DNA of 39,247 nt. Origin: an uncultured Bacteroidales bacterium. Lineage in GTDB: Bacteria > Bacteroidota > Bacteroidia > Bacteroidales > P3. The translations under genes and the position numbers were made by a program. Numbering within the stretch: position 1 is the first letter of the stretch; the number at the start of each line of letters is the position of its first letter. The notes under the pieces were generated by a model. The model had not been told where the DNA came from. It searched no databases and worked only from the letters and a program-made list of their open reading frames with translations. Below, piece by piece: positions 18,573 through 28,278 of the stretch. The stretch is taken from NCBI GenBank assembly GCA_947303735.1, contig CAMYZD010000007.1:1-39247 (forward strand), in the 5' to 3' direction.

Positions 18573-19730
18573 ATGGCAAAGAGGGACTACTATGAAGTGT
18601 TGGGGGTTGGCAAGAATGCGACCCCTGAGGAATTGAAGAAGGCCTATCGTAAGCTTGCGTTACAGTACCATCCTGACCGTAACCCAGGAGACAAGGAAGC
18701 GGAAGAGAAATTCAAGGAAGCTGCGGAGGCATACGACGTGCTGAGCAACCCCGACAAGAAGGCGCGTTATGACCAGTTTGGTCATGCCGCATTTGAAGGA
18801 GGTGCCGGCGGTTATGAGGGAGGAATGAATATTAACGACATCTTCTCACAGTTTGGTGATATCTTTGGCGATTTCTTTGGAGGAGGAGGGTTCCATGGTT
18901 TCAGCGGATTCGGCGGAGGCCAGCAGGGCAGACGTGCCACTCCGCGTGGCAGCAACCTACGTATCAAAGTGAAGCTTACTCTGGAAGAAATAGAGAAAGG
19001 CTGTGAGAAGAAAATCAAAGTGGCGAAATATGTCCCCTGCAAGACCTGCGGAGGGTCAGGTTCCCGTACAGGAAAATTCGACACTTGTCCCCACTGCCAC
19101 GGAAGTGGTGTGGTTACCGAGATACGCCGTACTATCTTAGGTCAGATGCAGACTCAGAGCGTGTGTCCCCATTGCGGTGGAGAAGGTCGAATTATTAAGG
19201 ACAAGTGCCACGACTGCAATGGCGACGGTATTGTCCGGTCGGAAGAGATCATTACTATCAACATTCCGGCAGGCGTGTACGATGGGATGCAGCTTTCAAT
19301 GTCAGGCAAAGGCAATGCCGCTCCTCGCGGCGGTGTGCCTGGCGACCTTATTATCCTTATCGAGGAGTTGCCTCACGACATCTTTGAACGTCAAGATAAT
19401 AACCTTTATTATAATGCTTTTATTACCTTCTCGCAGGCAGCTATGGGTGGCAGCATCGAGATTCCCACACTGTCGGGCAAGGTGAAGGTCAAGATTGATG
19501 CCGGTACACCCTCGGGTAAAGTATTGCGCCTGAAAGGTAAGGGTCTTCCCCAGTATGGGAGTTATGGCAGAGGCGACCTGTTAGTGAGTGTGAATGTGTG
19601 GGTACCCAAGAACCTGTCGCGTGAGGAGAAGGAAATACTCACCAAACTCGACCAGTCGCCAAACTTTCAGCCCAATCCGACAAAACAGGAGAGAGGCTTC
19701 TTCGACAAGATGAAAGATTTGTTTAACTAG
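18573..19730 (+). CDS. dnaJ: Molecular chaperone DnaJ
   Basis: J-domain with HPD, G/F region, four CxxCxGxG-type zinc motifs. Confidence 0.98.
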   Translation: MAKRDYYEVLGVGKNATPEELKKAYRKLALQYHPDRNPGDKEAEEKFKEAAEAYDVLSNPDKKARYDQFGHAAFEGGAGGYEGGMNINDIFSQFGDIFGDFFGGGGFHGFSGFGGGQQGRRATPRGSNLRIKVKLTLEEIEKGCEKKIKVAKYVPCKTCGGSGSRTGKFDTCPHCHGSGVVTEIRRTILGQMQTQSVCPHCGGEGRIIKDKCHDCNGDGIVRSEEIITINIPAGVYDGMQLSMSGKGNAAPRGGVPGDLIILIEELPHDIFERQDNNLYYNAFITFSQAAMGGSIEIPTLSGKVKVKIDAGTPSGKVLRLKGKGLPQYGSYGRGDLLVSVNVWVPKNLSREEKEILTKLDQSPNFQPNPTKQERGFFDKMKDLFN

Positions 19731-19768
19731 CCTGTGTGTAACGGTAGCACCCAATCCCTTCCTTTCCG

Positions 19769-21049
19769 ATGAAAATGTCCGAAGCCTTCTTACAATATGT
19801 CTGGCAGTACCAGCTGTTGGAAGGTGGACTGCGTACTACCGATGGCCAGCCTATCTTAGTTGAGCGGGCAGGAATGCTGAACCGTGATGCGGGGCCTGAT
19901 TTCTCCGAAGCCCATGTACGGATAGGGGAGACCCTGTGGGTCGGTAATGTAGAGGTCCATGTCAAGTCTTCTGATTGGAACCACCATCACCACAGCAACG
20001 ATCATGCCTACGACAATGTGGTGCTGCATGTGGTTTATGAAAACGACACAGCCATCACCCTTCAAAATTGCCATACCCTAGCTACACTGGAATTGTCACA
20101 CTATATCCCCGATGCGGTATGGGCCAACTATGACGCCTTAATCGACCCTCCCCAGCCCCGAACCATTCCTTGTGCAGACCGACTTGGTGAGATCTCCAAG
20201 CCCTTGGTCAATTCTTTTCTTGAGCGCCTCACTTTGGAACGTATTGAGCAGAAGTGTGCCACTGTGCGTCGGCTGCTGGACGAGAGCCGAGGCAACTGGG
20301 AACAATGCTGCTATTGGCTTTTGGCTCATTATTTTGGAGGCAAGGCGAATAGCTTCCCCTTTGAGTTGTTGGCCAAGTCTACCGACCAGAACCTCTTAGC
20401 GCGTTGGCGCGACCGACCCCAGCGTATTGAAGCCCTGCTTATGGGGCAAGCAGGGTTGCTAGAGGGCTTTTTTACTGACGATTATCCCCGCCAGCTCCAA
20501 TCCGACTATACAGCTTTGCGCCAAGGAGCTTCGCTTACCCCTATTGCAGGCTATCTGTGGAAATTCTTCCGTATGCGTCCCTATGGATATCCGACCTTGC
20601 GTATCAGCCAGTTTGCTCAGTTGGTATGCCAGTCGCGCAACCTCTTCAGCCATCTGTTGGAAACACCTGATGCCACTGAGCTTCAGAAGTTTTTCAACGT
20701 AAGCGCTTCCCCCTATTGGGACAACCATTTCCAGTTCGACAAACCTTCTCCTGGCAAGAAAAAACAGGTCGGTTCTGCGTTTGTCAACGTGCTTATCATC
20801 AATGTCTGGGTGCCACTGCTCTTCGAGTATGGCAACCAACACGGCATGCAGCAATATAAGGATCAGGCTGTCGACCTGTTGGAACAGTTGCCACCCGAAC
20901 GCAACCATATTGTGAGTCACTGGAAAGAGGCTGGCATTCGTGCCGAAAATGCTGCCCAAACTCAGGCTCTCATACAATTGTATAATAACTATTGCAGCCA
21001 ACATAACTGTCTTTGCTGTCAAATCGGTTACAAAATCATTACGCTGTGA
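19769..21049 (+). CDS. DUF2851 family protein
   Basis: MSEAFLQYVWQYQLL, NRDAGPDFSEAHVRIGETLWVGNVEVHVKSSDWNHHHHSNDHAYDNVVLHVVYEND; CxxxCxC-type C-terminus (HNCLCCQIG). Confidence 0.85.
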   Translation: MKMSEAFLQYVWQYQLLEGGLRTTDGQPILVERAGMLNRDAGPDFSEAHVRIGETLWVGNVEVHVKSSDWNHHHHSNDHAYDNVVLHVVYENDTAITLQNCHTLATLELSHYIPDAVWANYDALIDPPQPRTIPCADRLGEISKPLVNSFLERLTLERIEQKCATVRRLLDESRGNWEQCCYWLLAHYFGGKANSFPFELLAKSTDQNLLARWRDRPQRIEALLMGQAGLLEGFFTDDYPRQLQSDYTALRQGASLTPIAGYLWKFFRMRPYGYPTLRISQFAQLVCQSRNLFSHLLETPDATELQKFFNVSASPYWDNHFQFDKPSPGKKKQVGSAFVNVLIINVWVPLLFEYGNQHGMQQYKDQAVDLLEQLPPERNHIVSHWKEAGIRAENAAQTQALIQLYNNYCSQHNCLCCQIGYKIITL

Positions 21050-23550
21050 AACCTTCAGAAATAACTAAAGTACTTACTGGCGCGAATGCTTGTGTCTACG
21101 ATGAGGGACCTGAGGTTGAAGTTCTCCTCACCGATAGTCGCCACATGTCCGACGTTTCTCATTCTCTTTTCTTTGCAATACCTACAAAGCGGAATACGGG
21201 GTGTCGGTTTGTCTACGACATCTATCAGCGCGGAGGACGCAACTTTGTAGTGCCTTTTGACGCGCAGGAGGAATACCAGCAGCAGTTCCGCCTCTGCTAT
21301 CATGCCAATTTCTGGTTTGTGAAAGACGTGGTCCTTGCTCTACAGCAGTTGGCGGCATGGCATCGCAGTCAATACAATATCCCCGTGGTCGGAATTACGG
21401 GCAGCAATGGCAAGACCATTGTTAAGGACTGGATAGTTCAGTTGCTGCGCGATAGCTGCTCAGTAGTGGCTACACCTCGCAGTCATAACTCCCAGATTGG
21501 AGTACCGCTGTCGGTGTGGCAGATGTCTGGCGACGACGAGTTTGCTGTTTTCGAAGCTGGTATTTCCGAGGTGGGCGAGATGGACCGTCTGCGCAAAGTA
21601 ATCAATCCTACCATCGGCATCTTCACCAATATCGGTCAAGCGCATGAGGAAAACTTCCTCACACGGAGTCAGAAGATAGCCGAAAAACTTCAACTTTTCA
21701 CCCATTGCGAGACCCTTATCTATTGCACCGACCATCGCGACATCCATTCCGCCATTCTCGAGCAAGAGTGTTTCCGTCAAGTCCGTCGTTATACTTGGGG
21801 TAAGGGCGATGGCAACAATCTGCAGTTGCTCGACACCCATACCGAAGGCACTACCACTCATATCCATGTCCGACACGAAGGCAAGGAGGCCACCTTCCAC
21901 ATTCCTTTTGTCGACTATGCCTCGGTTGAGAATGCCATGCATTGCATTGCCCTGCTCTTGTTCTTGGGCTACGATGACCAACTGATTGATGCGCGCTGTC
22001 GTCGACTCGCACCAGTTAGTATGCGCCTAGAGATGATTGACGCCCTCAACAACAGTCTTCTGATAAACGACTGTTATAGCCTCGACCTCAACTCTCTCGT
22101 CATCGCCCTCGACTATATCCAGCACGAGTCACAACATCCCGACAAGGTGCTTATTATGAGTGATATCCTCCAGTCGGGTATTCCTGAGCCGGAGCTATAC
22201 GCCCAAGCCTCCCAAATGGTTCTTCAACATGGTATCAACCATTTCGTAGGCATTGGTGAAGCCCTCTGTCGTAATCAGGCACTCTTTCAGGATATTCCGT
22301 CCACCTTCTATACAACTACCGAAGAGTGTCTGCTGAAGCATCATTTTGATCTTCTATCCAATGCCACCATCCTCCTCAAGGGAGCGCGTAGGTTCCACTT
22401 CGAGGATATTGCCAAAGCGCTCCAGCGTAGGTCGCACCAGACTATCATGGAGGTCAACCTCGACAATCTCGTCAACAACCTCAATTACTACCGCTCATGT
22501 ATAAAGCCAAGCACCAAACTGATGGCTATGGTGAAGGCATCTTCCTATGGTGCAGGTACCACCCGCATTGCTAGTTTGCTGCAATTCCATCATGTCGACT
22601 ATCTCACTGTGGCCTATTGCGACGAGGGTACCGAACTCCGTCGTGGAGGCATTACCCTCCCTATCATGGTGATGAACCCCGAGGAGGAAAGCTTTGCCGA
22701 TATCATCCGTTACCATCTTGAGCCGGACATATATAGTTTTCGTATTCTTGAGGCTTTTTCGCAAGCAGTCAAGGTGCATGGCACCGACTTAAAGGTGCCT
22801 GTTCATATCGAATTCGATACAGGCATGCACCGGCTTGGTTTCGACGGTTCCGATACGCCCGAGCTGGTTCGCCGGCTCAATTCCCCCGACTGCCCACTGC
22901 AGGTCAATTCCGTCTTCTCTCATCTCGCCTGCAGCGAAGACCCTGACTGCGATGATTTTACCCGTCTCCAAATAAGTCGTTTCACCGAGTGGAGCACTTC
23001 GTTGTGCAATGCCTTGGCAGTCACTCATCAGCATCCCATTCTGAGGCATATCCTTAATTCTTCTGGAATAGTCCGTTTCCCCGAGGCACAGCTGGATATG
23101 GTGCGTCTTGGCATCGGCCTCTACGGCATTGCCCCACAGTCCGAAGTACAGGCCCACCTCAAGCCCGTCAGTCGCCTCATTACCAAGATTTCGCAGCTTA
23201 AGGACATTCCCGAAGGTGACTCGGTAGGATACAACCGTCGTTGGATTGCTTCGCGTCCCTCTCGTATCGCCATCATCCCTATCGGGTATGCTGACGGTCT
23301 CAATCGTCATCTAGGCAATGAGAAAGGACGAGTCGTTGTTGCAGGATGTCAGGTCCCCATCATAGGAAGTATCTGCATGGACATGTGTTTCCTTGATGTT
23401 ACCGACATCCCTTGCCAGGAGGGCGACGAGGTTACCATCTTCGGCGATGCTGATTTGTTGCAACAAATTTCCCAGTCGGCCGATACCATCCCTTACGAGA
23501 TACTCACCTCCGTGTCACCCCGTGTCCGCCGAGTCTATTTCCAAGAATAA
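21046..23550 (+). CDS. Bifunctional MurF ligase / alanine racemase
   Basis: MurF P-loop GITGSNGKTIVKDW in the N-half; alanine racemase MEVNLDNLVNNLNYYRSCIKPSTKLMAMVKASSYGAG in the C-half. GTG start chosen, overlapping the upstream TGA as GTGA. Confidence 0.93.
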   Translation: MKPSEITKVLTGANACVYDEGPEVEVLLTDSRHMSDVSHSLFFAIPTKRNTGCRFVYDIYQRGGRNFVVPFDAQEEYQQQFRLCYHANFWFVKDVVLALQQLAAWHRSQYNIPVVGITGSNGKTIVKDWIVQLLRDSCSVVATPRSHNSQIGVPLSVWQMSGDDEFAVFEAGISEVGEMDRLRKVINPTIGIFTNIGQAHEENFLTRSQKIAEKLQLFTHCETLIYCTDHRDIHSAILEQECFRQVRRYTWGKGDGNNLQLLDTHTEGTTTHIHVRHEGKEATFHIPFVDYASVENAMHCIALLLFLGYDDQLIDARCRRLAPVSMRLEMIDALNNSLLINDCYSLDLNSLVIALDYIQHESQHPDKVLIMSDILQSGIPEPELYAQASQMVLQHGINHFVGIGEALCRNQALFQDIPSTFYTTTEECLLKHHFDLLSNATILLKGARRFHFEDIAKALQRRSHQTIMEVNLDNLVNNLNYYRSCIKPSTKLMAMVKASSYGAGTTRIASLLQFHHVDYLTVAYCDEGTELRRGGITLPIMVMNPEEESFADIIRYHLEPDIYSFRILEAFSQAVKVHGTDLKVPVHIEFDTGMHRLGFDGSDTPELVRRLNSPDCPLQVNSVFSHLACSEDPDCDDFTRLQISRFTEWSTSLCNALAVTHQHPILRHILNSSGIVRFPEAQLDMVRLGIGLYGIAPQSEVQAHLKPVSRLITKISQLKDIPEGDSVGYNRRWIASRPSRIAIIPIGYADGLNRHLGNEKGRVVVAGCQVPIIGSICMDMCFLDVTDIPCQEGDEVTIFGDADLLQQISQSADTIPYEILTSVSPRVRRVYFQE

Positions 23551-23563
23551 AAAGGCACTAAAA

Positions 23564-23589
23564 ACTAGAAAGTACTAGAAATACTAGAA
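23564..23589. repeat. Short interspersed ACTAGAA repeat, three copies
   Basis: ACTAGAA at 23564-23570, 23574-23580, 23583-23589. Confidence 0.6.
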
Positions 23590-23603
23590 TAATTTTTCCA
23601 CCC

Positions 23604-24311
23604 ATGAAACACACTCCATTTACCTCTCGCATGAAGATGGCCGACATTATCTCTGCCAATCATTCACTGCTTCTCGTCCTTCCCCGCCTGGGTATTCACC
23701 TCGGTTTTGGCGAACAGAGCCTGCAGGAAGTGTGCAACCGCTATCAGATTGATGTCGACTTTGTGCTGCTTATCTTTAATGTGTATTCTTTCGACAACTA
23801 CCTTCCTGCTGCCGACACACTTGCTTCTACCAACCTCGAGCCTCTGGTTCCCTACCTCCAATCCTCTCATCACTACTATCTAAACGAGCGACTTCCGCAT
23901 ATTAAACGCCATCTTCTCAATGTTGCCACCCATGCGGGCGACCGCTATGGCACTGTGCTACGCCAGTTCTTTGCTGATTACGAGCACGAAGTCCAAGACC
24001 ATTTTGCTTATGAGGAAGAGCACATCTTTCCTTTGCTTCAAGAGGGTGTCCACTCGTCCTCGAATACTGGTAGACAGTCGCTTTCGGCCTCAGGCCATCT
24101 GTCCCACAACCATTCCGACCTAGTCGACCGCCTCTCCGATCTCACCAGTATCGTGCTTAAATATATTCCGGGCGATAGTCTCACCGAGGAACTCAACGAA
24201 CTTGTTTTCGGTATCATGCAGTTATCCTCCGACCTCGAGAAGCATGCCCTCCTCGAAGAGAAGATTCTTATTCCCTATATCGGGCAAGTTCTAAAGCATC
24301 CCATGCCATGA
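23604..24311 (+). CDS. Hemerythrin-domain protein, RIC/ScdA/YtfE-like with degenerate N-terminal domain
   Basis: HHYYLNERLP, EHEVQDHFAYEEEHIFPLL, HNHSDL, LEKHALLEEKILIPYI; N-terminus LGIHLGFGEQSLQEVCNRYQID resembles ScdA_N without its Cys pair. Confidence 0.82.
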   Translation: MKHTPFTSRMKMADIISANHSLLLVLPRLGIHLGFGEQSLQEVCNRYQIDVDFVLLIFNVYSFDNYLPAADTLASTNLEPLVPYLQSSHHYYLNERLPHIKRHLLNVATHAGDRYGTVLRQFFADYEHEVQDHFAYEEEHIFPLLQEGVHSSSNTGRQSLSASGHLSHNHSDLVDRLSDLTSIVLKYIPGDSLTEELNELVFGIMQLSSDLEKHALLEEKILIPYIGQVLKHPMP

Positions 24312-24886
24312 AACCCAAGACGAACCTTCTGATAGTTGAGCCCTCCGACATCATTCGTGCCGGGATTGAGTCTTTGATTAGCGACGACCAGTTCGCCCTG
24401 CTTGCCCCTCTGCGCGATTATCCCTCCGACCTGCCCCAACGTCTTGCCCGTCTGCAACCCGACCTGCTCTTGCTCAACCCCACCCTCATCCCTTCGCCTG
24501 CACGGATGCAACTCGCTGCCCTCACTCAGGCGCGCCCTTCGATGGCAATCGTTGCACTAGTATACCAATATGTTGAACCTCAGATGCTCGAAGGATTTAA
24601 GGCAGTTCTTGACATCCGCGAACAAGGTAGCCATGTCGCTCAGAAACTGCGCCAATGCTGCCAGTCCGACCAGGAGTCTGCTAATGAAAGCTACGAACTC
24701 AGCGACCGCGAAACCGAGGTGCTGCTCTTAGTGGCTCAAGGTTGCAGCAGTAAGGAGATAGCCGATCGTCTCAATATCTCCATTCACACGGTCAATACTC
24801 ATCGTAAGAATATAACACATAAGACTGGTATCAAATCTGTTGCCGGTTTGGCTGTGTACGCCATGCTTCACAATCTCATCAACTAA
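24308..24886 (+). CDS. LuxR/NarL-type regulator with pseudo-receiver domain
   Basis: C-terminal ELSDRETEVLLLVAQGCSSKEIADRLNISIHTVNTHRKNITHKTG; receiver-like N-half with LLLLNP at the expected phospho-Asp strand. ATGA overlap with the hemerythrin gene. Confidence 0.88.
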   Translation: MKPKTNLLIVEPSDIIRAGIESLISDDQFALLAPLRDYPSDLPQRLARLQPDLLLLNPTLIPSPARMQLAALTQARPSMAIVALVYQYVEPQMLEGFKAVLDIREQGSHVAQKLRQCCQSDQESANESYELSDRETEVLLLVAQGCSSKEIADRLNISIHTVNTHRKNITHKTGIKSVAGLAVYAMLHNLIN

Positions 24887-24906
24887 AAATAGTCTGCCTC
24901 TCGATT

Positions 24907-26097
24907 ATGTCCGACGTCCCCGTACAAGAAAAGCTATGGAATGCCAACTATACCAAGGTGTGGCTCGCCAACTTCATGATTTTCTTTTCATTCATGCTGT
25001 TGACACCTCTTCTGCCTATCTATCTTAATGAGCATTTCGGTGCCGATAAGGACATGATAGGAATGGTACTTTTTGGCTATGCCATTATGGCGTTGATAGC
25101 CCGTCTCTTCAGCGGCTACATCGTCGACAGTTTCCCTCGCAAGATGGTGCTACTTATCAGTTTCACCGTTTTCACACTTTTCTTTGTAGGGTATGTGGCG
25201 GCAGGTTCCCTTATGCTCTTTGCCATAGTGCGAACCACCCATGGTCTGCCTTTCGGTTTTACTACCGTCGCCAACAGCACAATGGCAATCGATGTGTTGC
25301 CATCCTCCCGTCGTACCGAAGGCATTGGCCTTTACGGGTTGAGCAACAACTTGGCATCTGCCATCAGCCCCTCGGTGGCTATATGGATTTATACGACCAC
25401 CCACAATTTCGACATCATCTTTTGGCTGGCCATGGGCGTGGCAACCATAGGATTGCTGATCGACACCACCGTCAAAACCAAGGCTCGCCCGTTGGTCAAG
25501 GACAAGCAGAAGGTGTCGCTCGATCGATTCTTCCTCATCAAAGGGTGGAGCGAGGCGCTCACAATGGTCTGCTTTGCCTTCTCATACGGGGTCATGTCTA
25601 CCTATGTGGCCATTTACGGCAAAGAACGCTTGGGCATTGAAGGAGGTTCTGGCACATTCTTCTTGCTGCTCTCTTTGGGACTTATCCTCTCGCGGTTGCA
25701 GGGCAATAAGGCGTTGCGCCAGGGTCGCATAGCCTATAATGCCTCTTTAGGTGTCTGCGTTTCTCTGTGTGGCTACCTGCTTTTTGCAGCACTCCCCAAT
25801 GCGGTAGGCTACTACGGTGCAGCCCTCGTCATCGGTCTTGGCAATGGGCACATGTATCCTGCCTACCAAAACATGTTTGTCAATTTGGCTCCACACAACC
25901 AACGTGGCACAGCCAATAGTTCCATTCTTGTGGCCTGGGATGTGGGTGTGGGACTCGGAATTCTCCTCGGAGGCGTACTCTCCGAACATTACGGCTACTC
26001 CTCTGCCTTTTGGGTGGCGTGGCTGGTCAATCTTGCCGGATTCTTGGGTTTCTGGCTTTACGTCAAAGGCCATTTCCTTCGCAATAAACTCCGATAA
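24907..26097 (+). CDS. MFS transporter
   Basis: About 12 hydrophobic segments; MFS-like IARLFSGYIVDSFPRKMVLL loop. Confidence 0.9.
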   Translation: MSDVPVQEKLWNANYTKVWLANFMIFFSFMLLTPLLPIYLNEHFGADKDMIGMVLFGYAIMALIARLFSGYIVDSFPRKMVLLISFTVFTLFFVGYVAAGSLMLFAIVRTTHGLPFGFTTVANSTMAIDVLPSSRRTEGIGLYGLSNNLASAISPSVAIWIYTTTHNFDIIFWLAMGVATIGLLIDTTVKTKARPLVKDKQKVSLDRFFLIKGWSEALTMVCFAFSYGVMSTYVAIYGKERLGIEGGSGTFFLLLSLGLILSRLQGNKALRQGRIAYNASLGVCVSLCGYLLFAALPNAVGYYGAALVIGLGNGHMYPAYQNMFVNLAPHNQRGTANSSILVAWDVGVGLGILLGGVLSEHYGYSSAFWVAWLVNLAGFLGFWLYVKGHFLRNKLR

Positions 26098-26421
26098 CTT
26101 TTAGTTTATTTTTATAGGCACTAAAAAGGGTCAGTACACAGGTTGAATAAAGTGTGTCCACACCTTGCTCAGGGTCTGGCTTCACCCTTTCTTTGAGCCT
26201 CCACCGATCGGTAGTCAGTCCGTTCCCCACTCGTAAGACGAAGATGGAGTGGAACTGGAGTGATTATGGAACGGAACAAAGGTATAGGCACCGTGAAAGG
26301 AAGTTGGGAACGGGGTGTGTTGAAGGTGGTGTGAGGGCTTCCTTGCCGTAGGCAAGGGGTATAAATGAGTAGGAATTGTGATGAGGCTTTTTCTTTTTTT
26401 CAATATGTGGTTTTTTTTTTG

Positions 26422-26429
26422 TAATTTTG
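26422..26429 (+). promoter_or_regulatory. Candidate -7 element (TAATTTTG) upstream of small membrane protein
   Basis: Matches TAnnTTTG 28 nt before ATG at 26457; no clear -33 element. Confidence 0.4.
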
Positions 26430-26456
26430 CATTTTCAAATAATAGTAATAAAGAGT

Positions 26457-26822
26457 ATGAGTGTCACAGCATTTGGCGTACTAGCCGCAGTCATCCTTCT
26501 GGCTTCTTTTGTGTTACGGGGAGAATCCAGAATACGATTGGTTAATTTAGTGGGTTGTGTTTTTCTGGTGCTTTTTGCCATCAACCTGCACCCCGAAGGG
26601 AATGTAACTTTCGTCACTGCCCGCATCATTCTGTTGTTGTTGGGTGTGTCGACAATCTTTGTGCATTGCGTCCAGTTGTGGCATACATGGAAAGAATCGC
26701 GCTCGCAGAAGGCGGTTGCCAAGGCCGAGGCCCGTGCCGCAGAGGCTGAGAAAAAGATGGATGAGCAGTTGGGCTTGGCATCGAATCCAGAGGTGAAGTC
26801 TACAGAAAGTGTCATTGATTAA
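26457..26822 (+). CDS. Small membrane protein with charged Ala/Glu/Lys-rich C-terminal tail
   Basis: ORF 26427..26822 trimmed to ATG at 26457; hydrophobic segments then AVAKAEARAAEAEKKMDEQ. Confidence 0.65.
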   Translation: MSVTAFGVLAAVILLASFVLRGESRIRLVNLVGCVFLVLFAINLHPEGNVTFVTARIILLLLGVSTIFVHCVQLWHTWKESRSQKAVAKAEARAAEAEKKMDEQLGLASNPEVKSTESVID

Positions 26823-26833
26823 GTCGATTAGAT

Positions 26834-28216
26834 ATGTTGAAGAAGATACGTATAGTGTTGGCGTGCCTGGTGTTTGCAGGCATCATTGCCTTGTTTGCCG
26901 ACCAAGGGGGTGAGTTGCATCATGCCTTGGGTTGGTTGGCTAAGATTCAGTTTCTGCCTGCTGTGCTGGCATTGAATGTGGTAGTCGTTGTCGCACTGCT
27001 GCTGCTTACTCTTCTGCTGGGGCGTGTGTATTGCTCGGTGATATGCCCTATGGGAGTGATGCAGGATGCGTTCAACTGGCTGGGCAGCAAGCGGAAGAAG
27101 AACCGTTTCCAGTATCACAAGGGACTCACGGTGCTACGACTGGTGGCTCTTGTGGCGTTTGTGCTGCTGATGGTGTTTGGCATCAATGGTATAGCCCTTT
27201 TGGTCGCACCTTATAGCGCATTTGGACGCATGGCGAATGTAGTGTTTCACTGGCAGGGAGTCAACGTCACCTTCTGGGTGGCAGTGATAACCTTTGTGGT
27301 GATTGCGGTGCTTTCGTTCATTTGGGGACGTTTGTGGTGCAACAGCATCTGCCCGGTGGGTACGGTGTTGGGTTTCTTTGCTCGCTTCTCTTGGTTGAAA
27401 CCTGTGATTGATGAGAGCAAATGTAACGGGTGTAAGAAGTGTGCCCGCAATTGCAAGGCCATGTGTATTAATCCCGAGACGCATACGATTGACTATTCGC
27501 GCTGTGTGGCATGCATGGACTGTCTGGAGAACTGCCACCAGAAGGCGATAAGTTATACCACTTGTAAATCGGCTAAGCGTAAGATGGATGAGCAGGTGGA
27601 CGGCTCGCGCCGTAAGTTTGTGGTTACCACTGCCGCTGTGGGTGCCGCCATGGCATTGGAGGCGCAGGAGAAGAAAGTCGATGGCGGACTGGCTATCTTG
27701 GAAGACAAGCAGTTGCCAGACCGCAAGGTGCCACTGAAACCTGCGGGGTCTAAGAGTCTGAAGAATTTTAGCAGCCGATGCACGGGCTGTCAGTTGTGTG
27801 TGAGCGAATGCCCGAGCAAGGTGTTGCGTCCGTCGAAAGGTTTGCAGACGTTGTTGCAGCCTGAGATGGCTTTTGATAAGGGATATTGCCATTTCGACTG
27901 CACACGATGCAGCGAGGTGTGTCCCGCAGGTGCTATCCAACCGATTGGCTTGGCTATGCGGAGTGCCATCTCTATTGGTTATGCCGTGACGGTGCCGCAC
28001 AACTGCCTGTTGGCACAAGGGGTGGAGTGCAATGCCTGTTCGCGCCATTGCCCGACGGCGGCCATTAGTCTGGTGAGCGATGCCAGCACTGGTCACAGTG
28101 TGGTGACTGTCAACGAGCAACGTTGTATCGGTTGTGGCGCATGCGAACATTACTGTCCAGTGCGTCCCTTCTCAGCAATCTATGTGGAAGGTCGTGAGGT
28201 ACACGTTAAGGTTTAA
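26834..28216 (+). CDS. Membrane polyferredoxin: NapH-like part fused to NapG-like ferredoxin part with internal twin-arginine segment
   Basis: TMs with GRVYCSVICPMG and GRLWCNSICPVG; CNGCKKCARNC and CVACMDCLENC; SRRKFVVTTAAVGAAMALEA; then four further Cys motifs (CTGCQLCVSECP, CTRCSEVCP, CNACSRHCP, CIGCGACEHYCP). Confidence 0.88.
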   Translation: MLKKIRIVLACLVFAGIIALFADQGGELHHALGWLAKIQFLPAVLALNVVVVVALLLLTLLLGRVYCSVICPMGVMQDAFNWLGSKRKKNRFQYHKGLTVLRLVALVAFVLLMVFGINGIALLVAPYSAFGRMANVVFHWQGVNVTFWVAVITFVVIAVLSFIWGRLWCNSICPVGTVLGFFARFSWLKPVIDESKCNGCKKCARNCKAMCINPETHTIDYSRCVACMDCLENCHQKAISYTTCKSAKRKMDEQVDGSRRKFVVTTAAVGAAMALEAQEKKVDGGLAILEDKQLPDRKVPLKPAGSKSLKNFSSRCTGCQLCVSECPSKVLRPSKGLQTLLQPEMAFDKGYCHFDCTRCSEVCPAGAIQPIGLAMRSAISIGYAVTVPHNCLLAQGVECNACSRHCPTAAISLVSDASTGHSVVTVNEQRCIGCGACEHYCPVRPFSAIYVEGREVHVKV

Positions 28217-28278
28217 TAATTTAGAATTTTAATAATCAATCAATTTACATTTTAACTTCAATTGTCAACTACAATTAC

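Noticed and set aside
26154-26351. 65-aa plus-strand ORF (and the 62-aa minus-strand ORF 26215-26403)
   Set aside because: No ribosome-binding context, no motif, atypical composition; more likely non-coding intergenic sequence.
27134-28150. 338-aa minus-strand ORF opposite the polyferredoxin
   Set aside because: Antisense to a clear Fe-S protein; no recognisable motif and biased composition.
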